Source of the DNA: Acanthacorydalis orientalis
Taxonomy: Eukaryota > Arthropoda > Insecta > Megaloptera > Corydalidae
Assembly (NCBI GenBank): GCA_034766995.1
Contig: CM068315.1
Location: 49,819,162 to 49,883,161 of the forward strand
DNA length: 64,000 nt
Direction: 5' to 3'
Part shown: one piece after another, positions 29,067 to 40,935 of the stretch
Position numbering within the stretch: the first letter of the stretch is position 1
Layout of the letters: each line of letters starts with the position of its first letter
Notes under the pieces: generated by a model
The model's input: only the letters and a program-made list of their open reading frames with translations
What the model was told of the DNA's origin: nothing
Database searches by the model: none
Made by a program: the position numbers and the translations under genes

Positions 29067-29498
29067 TTACTTGTAAATTGATTACAGAAACTTCAACACT
29101 TTTCAGAAAAAAAGTTTTATTAAAATTCATATTGTAATGACAGACAAATAAAATCTGAATTAATAATTTATTCATTTGACATATATTAATAAAAGAATTA
29201 TTAATGAATGTTCAACAAAGTTCCAGAAACTTAATTATTAAAATACTTATATACTGTAAACAATATAAAAATGTTCCAAGGTTACAGATTTCTTAATAAT
29301 CAACGAGTTAAAAAGAAAAATCTTTTATATTTTAAACAACGCATATTAATAAAATACTGTTTCTGTTTATTAAAATCATTCGATATAAGTGAATATTATC
29401 TAATACTTATGAATTAAAATATTGAAAAAAATACTTTTTATAAAAGAATACAATAATCAAACTTATATATTACATTGTATATATTACTCTCAACAAAG

Positions 29499-29501
<3 letters not shown>

Positions 29502-29564
<63 letters not shown>
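29502..29564. repeat. (TA)n microsatellite
   Basis: About 62 bp of pure TA. Confidence 0.97.
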
Positions 29565-29566
<2 letters not shown>

Positions 29567-29787
29567 ATCTGATATTATTATAAAAAATTTATAATAGATA
29601 AAATTTTTGATTTTAATGACAGTATCTACTATCATAAAAATCCTTTAATGATTAAAAAAAATTACTTACACAGTTATAAATAGAACATGAAATTTATAAA
29701 TACACTATGTGCGATAATATTACTCTTATGATTAAAAATTTATGACAAATTGTCACAAAAATAACTAAAAAGTGGCACTGGTTCCTT

Positions 29788-29791
<4 letters not shown>

Positions 29792-29836
<45 letters not shown>
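29792..29836. repeat. (TA)n microsatellite
   Basis: About 44 bp of pure TA ending in CACGCG. Confidence 0.97.
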
Positions 29837-29838
<2 letters not shown>

Positions 29839-30396
29839 GCGTAAAATTAAACAGAACATTTTATAAAAAAATGAGAAAAATATTTTTGGATATAAAAATA
29901 AACGAAATTTTAAAGATAAAAGGAAAAACAAGGAATTCACATTTTAATACTCTTGTATATAATGAATTGCCATTTAGATATAAGTATTTCGCAGAAATAA
30001 ATTTACAAAATATCTTCAAATATTTATGTATGCGTATACTTGTAAATATTTTTTATGTAGAAGAAAAAGCATTCTTTTTTTTAAAAAAAAACAAGTCTTT
30101 TTTATATTAATTCTTTTCAACAAAGGTTTACAAATTAGCGCAGAAATTATATGTGGTTTTATTAACATGAACTTTTTTAATAATAATTATGAAAACTAGC
30201 TATTTTTAAATACGAAAAGAGCTAAATTTCATATATATTTTAAGATTTTTAGAAATTTATATGAAAGATTACATTATGTGCGAACGATTAATTATAAATA
30301 TTTCATTTAAAAAAAAATCAATATATTTTACAATTTTATTGGAAAATCTAATAACAATTTATGAAGATTTTTTCCTATATAATAACAAATATATGA

Positions 30397-30398
<2 letters not shown>

Positions 30399-30454
<56 letters not shown>

Positions 30455-30455
30455 T
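30399..30455. repeat. (TA)n microsatellite
   Basis: About 55 bp of pure TA. Confidence 0.97.
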
Positions 30456-30824
30456 AAAATTAATATGAAATGAGTAAAGAACTACATTTTTTAAAATAAA
30501 TTGATTAATTACGGCAAATATATAATTATTACTTATTATTATTATTATATTTTTATTTTCACCGATGAATAATTTTTTTATCACATGTTATAAAAAATCT
30601 TGCTGAAAAAATTTCAATAAATATTTATTGACTATTTTTGATTATTTCTTATATGTATGTCGATGGCGATACCATTTTTCTCAGGGTCGCATGGTATAGA
30701 AAATCTTTATAATTTATTTCTGTTAAAAATCACGTAAAATATTTAATGAAAAACTCAACATATTAAAACTCAACAATTAAAAGGTTCCAGTTATACGTTT
30801 TTGTAAATAGTGATTATTATAGAT

Positions 30825-30828
<4 letters not shown>

Positions 30829-30886
<58 letters not shown>
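30829..30886. repeat. (TA)n microsatellite
   Basis: About 57 bp of pure TA followed by CATATATAATA. Confidence 0.97.
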
Positions 30887-30891
<5 letters not shown>

Positions 30892-31339
30892 TAATATTTA
30901 TAATTTTGATTATTTTTTTAAAAAGGCAAAAATAAACAAGATATTAAAAATACAATTACAACTATGTTTCAAACTGAAAATAAAAACTCAAACACTTATC
31001 AAATTACAAATTGTAATCTATTTAATAAATTAAAAATAAATATTTTATTCGCGTTTTTGAAACGTTCACGTCATAGAAAAGACTTTCTAGTTTTGTGAAT
31101 ATAACTTTTTAAATAAATCATTATTTTTTTATAGCTATTGAGTATATTGTTCTAGCAAAGATTAATATTAAAATGTAATCACCTTAAAAATATAAAATTT
31201 TGCTTGTACCACATCAAATTTAATTTACAATAGTGAAACATGTTACTTTTGTGTTAATTTGAACAATATCTATCGAGTTCATCGGTGATTCATTGTTCCA
31301 TAAAACAAAATGCAAATATTTACACTCTAACTACATTGA

Positions 31340-31465
31340 AAGAATATGCCGGCTCTGCATTCATATAGGCTGACAAGCGAGAGTCCCCTAACAGGAATCA
31401 TACCATCATCACTGCAGTGTCGTGTGTTCAATGAGAGCTACTCAGTGGGACAACTCACTCCATAA
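31340..31465 (+). repeat. GC-richer island with B-box-like motif
   Basis: GTGTCGTGTGTTCAATGAGAGC at about 31417-31438 resembles the B-box-like strings at 23.0 and 27.1 kb, here on the plus strand. AGGCTGACAAGCGAGAG upstream could be a degenerate A-box. The evidence rests on short motifs only. Confidence 0.25.
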
Positions 31466-31486
31466 ATTCTGTGTATGTCTCTACTA

Positions 31487-31488
<2 letters not shown>

Positions 31489-31549
<61 letters not shown>
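31489..31549. repeat. (TA)n microsatellite
   Basis: About 60 bp of pure TA. Confidence 0.97.
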
Positions 31550-31550
<1 letters not shown>

Positions 31551-32022
31551 TACACCGTTTACTCTGTACATCAAACCACTATTTGCATACATACATATGT
31601 ACACAAAAAGGAAGACAGTTTATGGGTAGTTCACTTCATAAATATAACTTTTTCGCATTTCTGTAGTTTACACTATACGCTTTATCTTTCGTTGAATACA
31701 TGGGAATGAGAATTATAAAAGAATAATAAATAAATAAAAAGGTATTAGTATCAATACTTTTTCAGTATTTTTCTAACATTTGCTTAAATAAAAGAAATAT
31801 TATTTTGGGTGAAAATTAAAATTATATTTCACCAGTATTTTTTTGCTTTATTTTTTAAACATTTAACAACACTTAATTTAAAAAATGAACGTTACAAAAA
31901 TCTCTCAAAACAGTTATTTTGTTTCGCAGAAAATAGTTTAATATGTCAAACAGAAAAAAATATATATTTCTGATTTCGGTTACGATAATTAAATATTTTA
32001 TCAATTATTAAATGAAATATGA

Positions 32023-32024
<2 letters not shown>

Positions 32025-32063
<39 letters not shown>
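32025..32063. repeat. (TA)n microsatellite, left of mariner
   Basis: About 38 bp of TA running directly into the left end of the mariner. Confidence 0.97.
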
Positions 32064-32065
<2 letters not shown>

Positions 32066-33286
32066 TTGAGACAAAAGTTCGTAGCGTTTTCCAAAAGATA
32101 ACATTTACAGCTCAATTATATGACATGACTCCATATGTGTTATTTTGAAAGGTGACATTTCAACGTTTCTTTCTCTGCTATTTTTGTGTGTTTTAAGTCT
32201 GTTAAATTTGAAATTAGAAATGGACGAATATAAGGTGCATTTTCCTTATTTGATGCTGTTTTATTTCCGGGGATGAAAATGCGCTCCAGAGATATCAGAA
32301 AAGGCGCCCTAGTTGGCAGTATCATTCGAAAATGATTTGCTCGATTCATGGATGGAAATGTATATCTAGAGGATCGAGAGCGTTCCAGTAAGCCTGCAGT
32401 TGATAATGACAAAGTTGAAACACTTATTGAAAATAATCAATGTTGCACCACACGGGATGATATCGCAGAGATACTGCAGGTGTTTCATACGAGTGTTGTG
32501 AGACATTTGCAGCCACTTTGATATGTGAATCGCTACGATTTTGTTTGCCGAATAATTTAACTGAAAGAAATTTAATGAAACGTATTTCCATCAGTGATTC
32601 GCTCCTTAAGAGAAACCAAAACGACCCGTTTCTAAAACGATTAGTCACGGGCGATAAAAAATGGATCGTCTACAACAATATGAAAAACGTCTTGGGGAAA
32701 ACGAAATGAGCTTCAGTAAGCCACTCCAAAAGTGTGTCTTCATCCGAAGAAGGTGATGTTGTATATCTGATGGGACTGAAAAGGTGTTCTGTATTACGAT
32801 CTTGTCCAATATAATCGGGTGATAAATTCTGAGAAGTATTGTGCACAATTGGACCAACTGAAGGGTGCAATCAATCAAAAGCGTCCAGAATTCGTCAATC
32901 GGAATGGTATCGTTTTCTTGTAAGACAACACTAGGCCTCACGTCTCTTTGCAGACCCGGAAGAAATTGGTGCAGTTTGGCAGGGACGTCCTACCTCACCT
33001 GCTATAGTCATCTGGTCTTGCACATATAGATTACCGTCTGTTCCATTCACTACAGAATTCTCTTATTGGAAAAAACTTTACTTCCTTGGAAGTCTGCAGA
33101 ATCCTACTTGATAAATTCAGCGCCCAGAATATTGACAAGTTCTGAGAGGACGAAATTATGAAACAATGTAAAGGATGGCGAAAGGTAGTGGATCAAAATA
33201 GCACAAATGTATTCGAATATATATACATATAAGTAAACACTGCCTTTAAATTTCACCTTAAAAATGGTACGAACTTTTATTCCAGC

Positions 33287-33290
<4 letters not shown>
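32062..33290 (+). mobile_element. Full-length mariner inside a TA tract, inactive
   Basis: The left end reads GGTTGAGACAAAAGTTCGTA. The right end, reverse-complemented, reads GGGCTGGAATAAAAGTTCGT. The inner AAAAGTTCGTA block is the shared terminal repeat. Both sides continue into (TA)n microsatellite, so the element apparently inserted into an existing TA tract. That fits the TA target preference of the family but also hides the exact insertion point. Length is about 1.23 kb. The single transposase frame is broken by frameshifts and stops. Confidence 0.9.
32220..33232 (+). pseudogene. Mariner transposase pseudogene (DD34D)
   Basis: The start ATG at 32220-32222 gives MDEYKVHFPYLMLFYF, the expected mariner N-terminus, and the stop TAA is at 33230-33232. 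The span is about 338 codons, near the usual 340-350. In order: helix-turn-helix region, FARF..GN.YLEDRERS, second helix-turn-helix (TLIENNQCCTTRDDIAEILQ), LTERNLMKRISI linker, first Asp in TGDKKW (32653-32655), WDWKGVLYYD, INSEKYCAQLDQLKGAI, second Asp (32924-32926), third Asp in HIDYRLF (33029-33031). The second and third Asp are exactly 35 codons apart, the DD34D signature. Damage includes a frameshift in the N-terminal third, stops at FARF (Trp to stop) and before DNTRPH (TAA), and a frame change between the first and second Asp. Confidence 0.92.

Positions 33291-33362
<72 letters not shown>
33290..33362. repeat. (TA)n microsatellite, right of mariner
   Basis: About 72 bp of pure TA abutting the right end of the mariner. 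Confidence 0.97.
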
Positions 33363-33363
<1 letters not shown>

Positions 33364-34863
33364 GTGTATGAGTATGAATGTGTGGATGTGTATATTCCAT
33401 AATTAATAAGCTCATCAAAGTCCACTAATCTAAAATTTTAACCCATACTTTTCTTTTAAATTTGAATGATGCTTTAAGCCTCAGAGAGTTGGTCTGTGTA
33501 AAATTAACATGAATAATTGAAACCAAAATCGTGAGCTTAATGCACGGTACTTAATGAACAGCATCAGCTTAACTTTTTCTTCACGGATAAATTCTTAGTG
33601 AAGCCACTTATTTATTAAAAAATTAATAACATACTTGATGACTGTTTTTTTTATAAACGATAATGTACGAGTACATTCCCAATCAAAATAAAAATAAAAT
33701 TGATAACAACACAGCATCATCGTTAGTTACTTTCTATTAACCTCGTTAATAGAAATACATCATAGTGTACTACTCTGATATAAATTATATTGCATTAACG
33801 AGTTTCTTTTTAATTTTTTCTTGCTTTTTTACGTGATATAACACAATACGATATTTTCAACCGGTAATTATTAAAAAACAAAAATACTGATAATAAAACG
33901 ATAAATGTAAAAAACCATTATACAAAAATTGAAAATCATAATGCTGGCTTAATGAGAGAGGCTTAGAAAATATAAATATCAATATTTTAAATGTTAATGG
34001 AGTATGAAAAAAAATATAAAAAGTATTGATAAAATAAATAATAAAATAATATACAAGTAAATTAAAACAACGTAATAAAATAATTACAGAAAAATCCATT
34101 ATATAAAACAGGAATTTCCTTTGTCAGTTCTATTCTTTAATCTTCTTTTTCTATGAGAGTTATTTGGAAATAGCAAAATAAAAGAAAATTAAACATCAAA
34201 GAAGTTTGTAACGACGACTGGAAATGTAAACAATATATTCCTTTCAATCAAATGATCGACCTGTCAAGTAGTCTACAATTTTTTCATCTACTTTAAACAC
34301 AAATCAATAAATAAACTGCCAACACTTTAACCAAATATCAGTCAGATAATTTTTATAATTTTCAACGCTAAAAGAATATAGTGAATCAACCAGAGTAAAA
34401 GTAAACGTGTTGTTAAAAAAAATCCAAACAATGATATATTTTGTTTAGAAAAAAATAATACAAAAATGGAAAAGGCATTTGTATATAATACATGTGTTCT
34501 GCACAGAAAAGAATAATATTCAATTTAATATTAAATACTTAAATGTTAACAAAGTCTGCAATATTTCTAGATGCAGTGTCTTTTACCACTTGCTCAATAT
34601 ATGTTTTCATGAGTTTCTGCCTTTATGATGATTTGTTTCTGAATCTCGAATCTTCCTGCGTCGTGATATAAGTTTAATAAGCTGACGTTTCAACGAAATT
34701 ACATTTCCGTTTTCAAGAACGTAGAACAAAACGAATATTGTTTGCACCACATTACTTATTTTGTACTCAAATACATAGAAAAATTTCATTTTAAAGAAAT
34801 GTTGAATTTAGTAATACTAAAAATATCTTTGTCTCATTTTTTTCCTATTTTGGTAGCCTTACT

Positions 34864-34868
<5 letters not shown>

Positions 34869-34916
<48 letters not shown>
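34869..34916. repeat. (TA)n microsatellite
   Basis: About 46 bp of pure TA. Confidence 0.97.
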
Positions 34917-34919
<3 letters not shown>

Positions 34920-35177
34920 ATAAATCTTTAATGTAACATATTACTAAACTAAAAAAAATGTCAATACAGGACTTAATTTCAGGTAGAGCAGTAAGCTCAT
35001 GACTCCGTTCTTATTTTCCTTCATATAGAATAAATCAATAGAGTGCACTTAGTATGGAGTGTTTTTTTGTCTTCGACGGAAGCCGTTTATTGGTTTATGG
35101 ATCAGTGAAACTCTAACAATATAAAAAGTACATACTTTTACTATGCTTTTATATATACTTTCACTATTCCATGTGCG

Positions 35178-35178
<1 letters not shown>

Positions 35179-35229
<51 letters not shown>
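35179..35229. repeat. (TA)n microsatellite
   Basis: About 50 bp of pure TA. Confidence 0.97.
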
Positions 35230-35233
<4 letters not shown>

Positions 35234-36205
35234 CGTATAATAGTTACTTCTTTTTTGACATATGAAGCAAGAAACAAAATCAAATAAACTGTATATGTAA
35301 AAAAATATATTTTAAACGTAATAATATACGTGATATCCAAAATGTAATATTTATAACGTTTTATATTTTAGTTATAAATTTTGATTAAAATGTTTTATTC
35401 ATAACATCTTAATTTTTTGAAAATACTTTTAGGATTTAAACCATTTTTTTATAAGATTGAAAAGCATATAAAATATACTTAAATTTATAAAAAAAATAAA
35501 ACAAAAACATAATGTATATATTCCAATATATTTCAGTACGAATATATTGTTTAAGTAATGAATATATTTTACATATTTACCAAAAATAAAAAGGAGTATA
35601 TGGATAATTCCATAAGGAAGTTTATAACGATGATATATATATATATATATATATAGTAACGTTCTTATTTAATGTACAAGATATCTTTGTATTTGTTATA
35701 GATTAAAATTCAAACACACATCTTTTAGAAAGACACTCTCTGTCTTACGAAGATTCTACATACGTAGACTCGTACTTAAGTTCTTTGATAAATTAGATTT
35801 TTGGTTTAAAATTCATCATAAACATTTAATAAACATTAACTTATCACATTTAATTAAGAGGTATAAATTTTAAGGGGAAATCGGTGCATTAAAGTAAAAT
35901 CGGTTTCATGTATGTACACATTAGTGTACGAGTAGAGTACGATCCGTCATACATATATTTTGACTTCTCTAATATCCTGTGGAAAGAATCACCTAAGTAA
36001 GTCGAGGAGTGTCCGTAATATTCAAACAATCAGTGTAATGACAAAATTTGCAATATATTAACACTCGTTTGTAGAAAATTTCGAAAACAGTTTAAAATTT
36101 TAATAATTTCTTTATCATGTCCTCTTAAGAATTATTCGATAAACAAGTTTGTAAAAACAAATAATTCATAATTTATTATTTAAGTATACAGTAATTGTTA
36201 AAAAC

Positions 36206-36232
36206 ACCGTACATCTCGGCGTATAAGGAGAC
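36206..36232 (+). repeat. Terminal inverted repeat, left
   Basis: 27 bp with two mismatches to the right arm (positions 16 and 24 of the repeat). Confidence 0.85.
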
Positions 36233-36680
36233 TCTTAAAACCGAAAAAATTCTTCAAAAAATAGGGTATCGTCTTAAACGACCAATATAAAAACAGAATT
36301 TTTAAAATAACATTAAGATTCAATTGTGCTTAAATAGAAATTAAATTCTCTATTTAAAAAAAAACAACTTAAGCTTTAGTATATAAAATAAATTCATTGA
36401 ATAATTCATAAATAAAAATTTTTAAAATAAAATATATAGCCATAGCTGTCTAGACATGAGCCGTGCACGATGCTTTAATACACAGTATGTCAAAACAAAG
36501 TGATTGCCCATAATTTTTTGAAATTTTAAATCGAAAAATATAATTCCCCTAACTTTGATTTTAGACATAAAATTGTATAAACATACGAAAGACGTGTTTA
36601 ATTTAGGATCGTCTTATATGACCGATATATGATAAATGTACAAATTTTATCTTAAAATTTCGACCTCGTCTTATACGTAG

Positions 36681-36707
36681 GTCGCCTTATATGCCGAGAT
36701 GTACGGT
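36681..36707 (-). repeat. Terminal inverted repeat, right
   Basis: Reverse complement of the left arm. Three related subterminal motif copies lie on this side, against two on the left. Confidence 0.85.
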
Positions 36708-38230
36708 AGATATAGAAAAAAAAACCTGACACTGAGTGACGATACACGGCTCTGATTCATACTGATGCACGACTAAATAGAAAATATTTATTGAAAACAT
36801 TAAGTAATCGAAACTTCCGTTTATATCTATTAATACCTTTATTATTACATTATTCTTTCAGTATATAAAAAGTTATAAATTTTTATATTAAATTATTATA
36901 TTTAATTATTAAATATAAATAATATATAAAATAATAATACAAAAAATTTAAAAAATATTTCTTAGTAGAGAATTTACTATAGAAAAAAAATACTACCCAT
37001 AATTATAAGAATTATCCGAAACACTCAACTGAGTAAATCAAAAAGAGAGTCGAAACAAAAATTAATTTTCATTTCCTTGATGAATAAAATCATTTTTCGT
37101 ATATTAACTAATTAATAATAACTAAGATAACGTATAAACGACTGCCTTTTTGAAAATAATTTACACGTTTACTGACTCAAAAAGTATTATTCTCATAACA
37201 AAAAATCAGAATGTAAAAAATAATACTTTTCAAAAGAATAACAGCATAAAAAATTGAAAAAAAATAATCACTTTCTTCCATTATTATTAATTAATAGATT
37301 AAATTTATAATAAAATAAATATAATAAAAGAATATTTTTTTCATTGCAGCTATATTCCAGTATTATTCCATATTTATTTTAATATATACATGTATTAGAT
37401 AAGTATATGTGTATGTAAGAATGTTTAGTAATAATTCCATTCTTATTTTTATTCATCATTCTAGTACATGTCATAAGATATACTAAATATCGTTTTAAAA
37501 AATGTACTTATTAAAATAAGTTTTTGAGATTTGAAAAGTATCTCAATTTAATATTGAATGCTTTACGTAACCGATATTAAAATATAATAACTTTTATAAT
37601 AACAATTTTTATAATAATGTATGTTGATGAACGTTAATAAAATGAGTCGGTAATTGGCTGAAAAAATGTCACCATCCTCTGTAATATAAACCCTTCCAAT
37701 GTGACACTTAAAACAAAACACTTTAGCGAAATTTGATATTGCAGACCACTTACAACGACATTGACAAGGCATCTGTTTTTTGAAGCTATACGAACATAAA
37801 AAGAAGTGACAGACTATATTTTTTGTTAAACGTGATCGCCATGATAAATTTTTGAAAAAGTGGTTACGATACGTAGATAAAATGTTTGATTTTTAAAAAG
37901 TGTCCCACATACTATTAAATGATAAATGAGTTTTAAAACTGACAGACAAAAAAATCATACAATTCTTTTCAATTTTCACATATTTTAGGTTTATAGTACT
38001 TCTCAGTATGTTTTGAATAAAGCCAATAATTTGACACTAGAACAGTACTAAAATATTATCTGTCTTACATTTTACATTATCTTTTTTTATTTGAAGTTTC
38101 AACTATTGTTAGGTATTATATTAGAAAATAACTGATTTAAGACTGTAATAAAGGTTCATTTCTCAATGACATTTCCATTTAAGATCTTTATTGAACACAT
38201 ATTCTAAACTTATTTATTTGCTATAAAGTT

Positions 38231-38278
<48 letters not shown>

Positions 38279-38480
38279 CTGACTGTATAGGATTTATTTT
38301 TTTCCAAAAACATATCTGACTGTCTCATCCATATTATATGAAATTTGTATCTGTCAGAGAAACGATAAATTATTCGATATACCTGTACGTAGATACATAT
38401 ATTAAGTTAATATCATTTATTTTCATATCTGGAAAAGTTTGTCTTGGAAAATTCTATAAGATAAACTTGGCTACAGTGAA
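36708..38480. other. Gene-free AT-rich stretch
   Basis: AT-rich unique DNA with one TA tract. The 69-codon minus frame at 37563-37772 is unrecognised. No gene is supported. Confidence 0.6.
38232..38278. repeat. (TA)n microsatellite
   Basis: About 46 bp of pure TA. Confidence 0.97.
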
Positions 38481-38489
38481 GTCCAATAA

Positions 38490-38665
38490 ACTTATGCGCT
38501 ACCAGCGTAAGTGATGACGCAGGAGGCGGTCTGCGGAGTTCCTGTAAAGTCGATGTTGCGGGAGGGTGAAGGAATGGTAGGTGAGAGAGGCCGTATTCCT
38601 CACGTAGGTGAAGTTGAGTAAACTGATCTCTCATGCTGCCGGTAAGGTATTGTCGACAAAAGCTT
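38490..38665 (+). repeat. Dispersed repeat family, copy 1
   Basis: GC-richer block sharing an ordered series of motifs with 61090-61330 read on the minus strand: GTGATG..GGAGGCGG, GGGAGGGTGA, AGGAATGGTAGGTGAGAGA, then GAAGTTGAGTA. Copy 2 carries an extra segment of roughly 25 bases after GGAGGGTGA. The ordered matches with indels mark two diverged copies of one interspersed repeat. No terminal repeats or coding capacity are evident. The 103-codon minus-strand frame across it is probably accidental. Confidence 0.6.
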
Positions 38666-39053
38666 TTACCATGCCATATCCCAGGTGTGAGAAAGCGGAT
38701 GGCGACAAAATAGATATATAACAAAAAGGCGATAGATTTCGACCGAGTTTCATTTTAAAGATTTTTCATAATACGAAAGACATTGTAAAATAAAGTTCAA
38801 AAATGTGTATAACGCTGAAGTAAATAATTATTGAATAGACTCTTCTTTGATCTTATCTCTTTTCAAATATTATAAAAAAACTCAGCTTACGGTTCGTTCG
38901 CTTTTGAAATTGTGTCTTTTATATTAGAAAATTTATAAAAAAAATACGTACATTTCACATCTTTTTATGATAAAATGATATATACTACATATATTTCTAA
39001 TGAAAAAATAAAACATATTCATCAAACATTACAATTTTTTGGAACAAAAAACG

Positions 39054-39057
<4 letters not shown>

Positions 39058-39111
<54 letters not shown>
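39058..39111. repeat. (TA)n microsatellite
   Basis: About 52 bp of pure TA. Confidence 0.97.
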
Positions 39112-39319
39112 TTAAGGAATATCTATTACTTTATTTTTTAATCTAAACTATAATTAAAAGTGATTAAAAATTACTAAATTTAAATGTAAATAGCTACTTA
39201 ATAAAAATAACTAAATACAGATTAGTTTTTGTAGTTTTACAAATAGTCATTTCATACTTATAATTAAATATATTTTCACATAAATACTATAGTATAAAAC
39301 TATGTTCAACTTAAAAATA

Positions 39320-39337
39320 ACTCTCTCTCTCTCTCTT

Positions 39338-39386
<49 letters not shown>
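39320..39386. repeat. Compound (CT)n(TA)n microsatellite
   Basis: About 16 bp of CT, a TTTG link, then about 46 bp of TA. Confidence 0.97.
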
Positions 39387-39390
<4 letters not shown>

Positions 39391-40299
39391 GAAACAACAT
39401 AAGAAATAATTTGATTGAAATCATCAACATAAAAACATTTTTGTTAATCATAGAATAGATATAAATATAATTGCTAAAAAAATAGTTCACATAAAATGTG
39501 AGCTTGGTATGGTGCTCCGTCGACCGATTCAAAACTATTTTCCTTATCGATTACTGAATTCAAAAATATAATTAAATATGATTGATGAATATTTAATGGT
39601 TTCTGTGACCTGCTCAAGTGAAAAAGGATCTTTGTCGCCGAAGTCCTATGAAAATATATATTACTATTATATTCTTATGTGTTCAGATTTGTGTTTTTTT
39701 TCCTGTTTGCTTTATAATTTTTTTCACGAATAAAATAATACAATTCATAATGCATATCACATTTATAAAACAAGTATAACTGTTTGATTCAATATAATAA
39801 TATAATAAAAGTTTGTACGAAGATAAACGTGAAATCAATTATTAATCTACTTTCAATTAAAGTGAGTTTTTGAGTAAAAAAAAAACATTGTTCTTAAAGA
39901 AAATATGTAAACTGAATATAACAGTTGATTTAGAAAAATTATTATTATTATAAAGTAATAAATGGAGAACACAAAAATTTAAATCTATTAAGAAAATACT
40001 AATATAGTTTAATAGAAAATACTGTTAATTATTATAAAATTTACTTATTTGAATATATATATATATATATATAAAATGTATGTATACATGTACATATTTA
40101 GTACAATTGTCAATTTCGAAAAAAGAAAGAAAACATAAAGCGTGTAGACATAAAACTTGCAGCCTGCACGATCCGCAAAAAAATTGACGTTTGATATAAA
40201 AACGTAGGAATAGATCTATCTCGCGGATATTTCCTTAAACAGTACCAAAAAAAAACACATTGTTCGAGATAAAATTTCACTCTAAAAGAGGAATGCATA

Positions 40300-40680
40300 A
40301 CACGTAATTCACTCGAATTGACCTCAATTTTCAGTCACCTCTTATGTCACGCTTGAACGCATATGCTAGCCCTTGGTGCAATGTATTCAATACATGTTTG
40401 TGTTACGCTCCTTTGAGATATCATGATATGGTTGTGTTTTACAAAACACCGTTACTTGATACGGACGAGAATGTACTTTACGGGCATAAGGAACAAGTAT
40501 TACGCTGGAAATAGTGTTAACATACTGGGCTCAAGGAAGCGTTTTATCACCGTAATTCTAAACTATGTGTAAAGTGAGGCCACAGTTTTAATAATCACTT
40601 ATTAAGGAATTTATAATTACCCGCGGTACACACTTCATAAATAATTTCCAAAACCACTCTCTTTACTTAGGAATATCGAC
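40300..40680. other. GC-richer island, unrecognised
   Basis: Higher complexity than its surroundings, with short palindromic strings (GATATCATGATATG) but no long frame and no known motif. It could be conserved regulatory or old repeat DNA. Confidence 0.2.
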
Positions 40681-40811
40681 TGTTAAAACTCTTCATTAAA
40701 TATATATTTAGTAAATACATATTCCATTATTTAAACCATCAGAATTGACTGTTGTGATTTTTTACATAAAATGTAAAAGGTGGAAAAAATAGAAAAGAAA
40801 TAGAAGAGAAA

Positions 40812-40884
40812 AAATATATACGTATATATGTTTATATACATATATATGTTATATATGTGTGTGTGTATATATATATATATATGC

Positions 40885-40933
<49 letters not shown>
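40812..40933. repeat. Compound TA/TG microsatellite
   Basis: TA runs broken by CGTATATG, TTATATACA and TGTGTGTG segments. The longest pure TA part is at the right. Confidence 0.95.

Positions 40934-40935
<2 letters not shown>

Larger units (their letters stand above)
27260..31320. other. Gene-free AT-rich stretch
   Basis: Densely spaced TA microsatellites (listed separately) in extremely AT-rich unique DNA. The 112-codon plus-strand frame at 29772-30110 begins inside a TA tract and continues through Lys/Ile/Asn-rich low-complexity codons. It shows no family resemblance and is considered chance. Confidence 0.6.
33363..36200. other. Gene-free AT-rich stretch
   Basis: AT-rich unique DNA with three TA tracts (two listed below, one short at 35633-35656). 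Frames of 60-80 codons are unrecognised. Confidence 0.6.
36206..36707. mobile_element. Non-autonomous inverted-repeat (MITE-like) element, 502 bp
   Basis: The outer 27 bases at 36206-36232 (beginning ACCGTACATCTCGG) match the reverse complement of 36681-36707 at 25 of 27 positions. A related motif of the form CGGNNTATAAGNCGAC recurs inside, in inverted sense, at about 36269-36283 (CGTCTTAAACGACC), 36609-36623 (CGTCTTATATGACCG) and 36666-36680 (CGTCTTATACGTAGG). Subterminal copies of an end motif are typical transposase-binding arrangements. No transposase is encoded between the ends. I see no clear target duplication, so the superfamily cannot be assigned. Confidence 0.8.
38670..40300. other. 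Gene-free AT-rich stretch
   Basis: AT-rich unique DNA, two long TA tracts (below) and a short one at 40051-40073. No gene is recognised. Confidence 0.6.

Noticed and set aside
29772..30110. 112-codon plus-strand frame
   Set aside because: Its first quarter is a TA tract. The rest is Lys/Ile/Asn/Phe-rich low-complexity sequence with no recognisable family.
32645..32941. 98- and 66-codon minus-strand frames
   Set aside because: They are antisense to the plus-strand mariner transposase remnant and are shadows of it.
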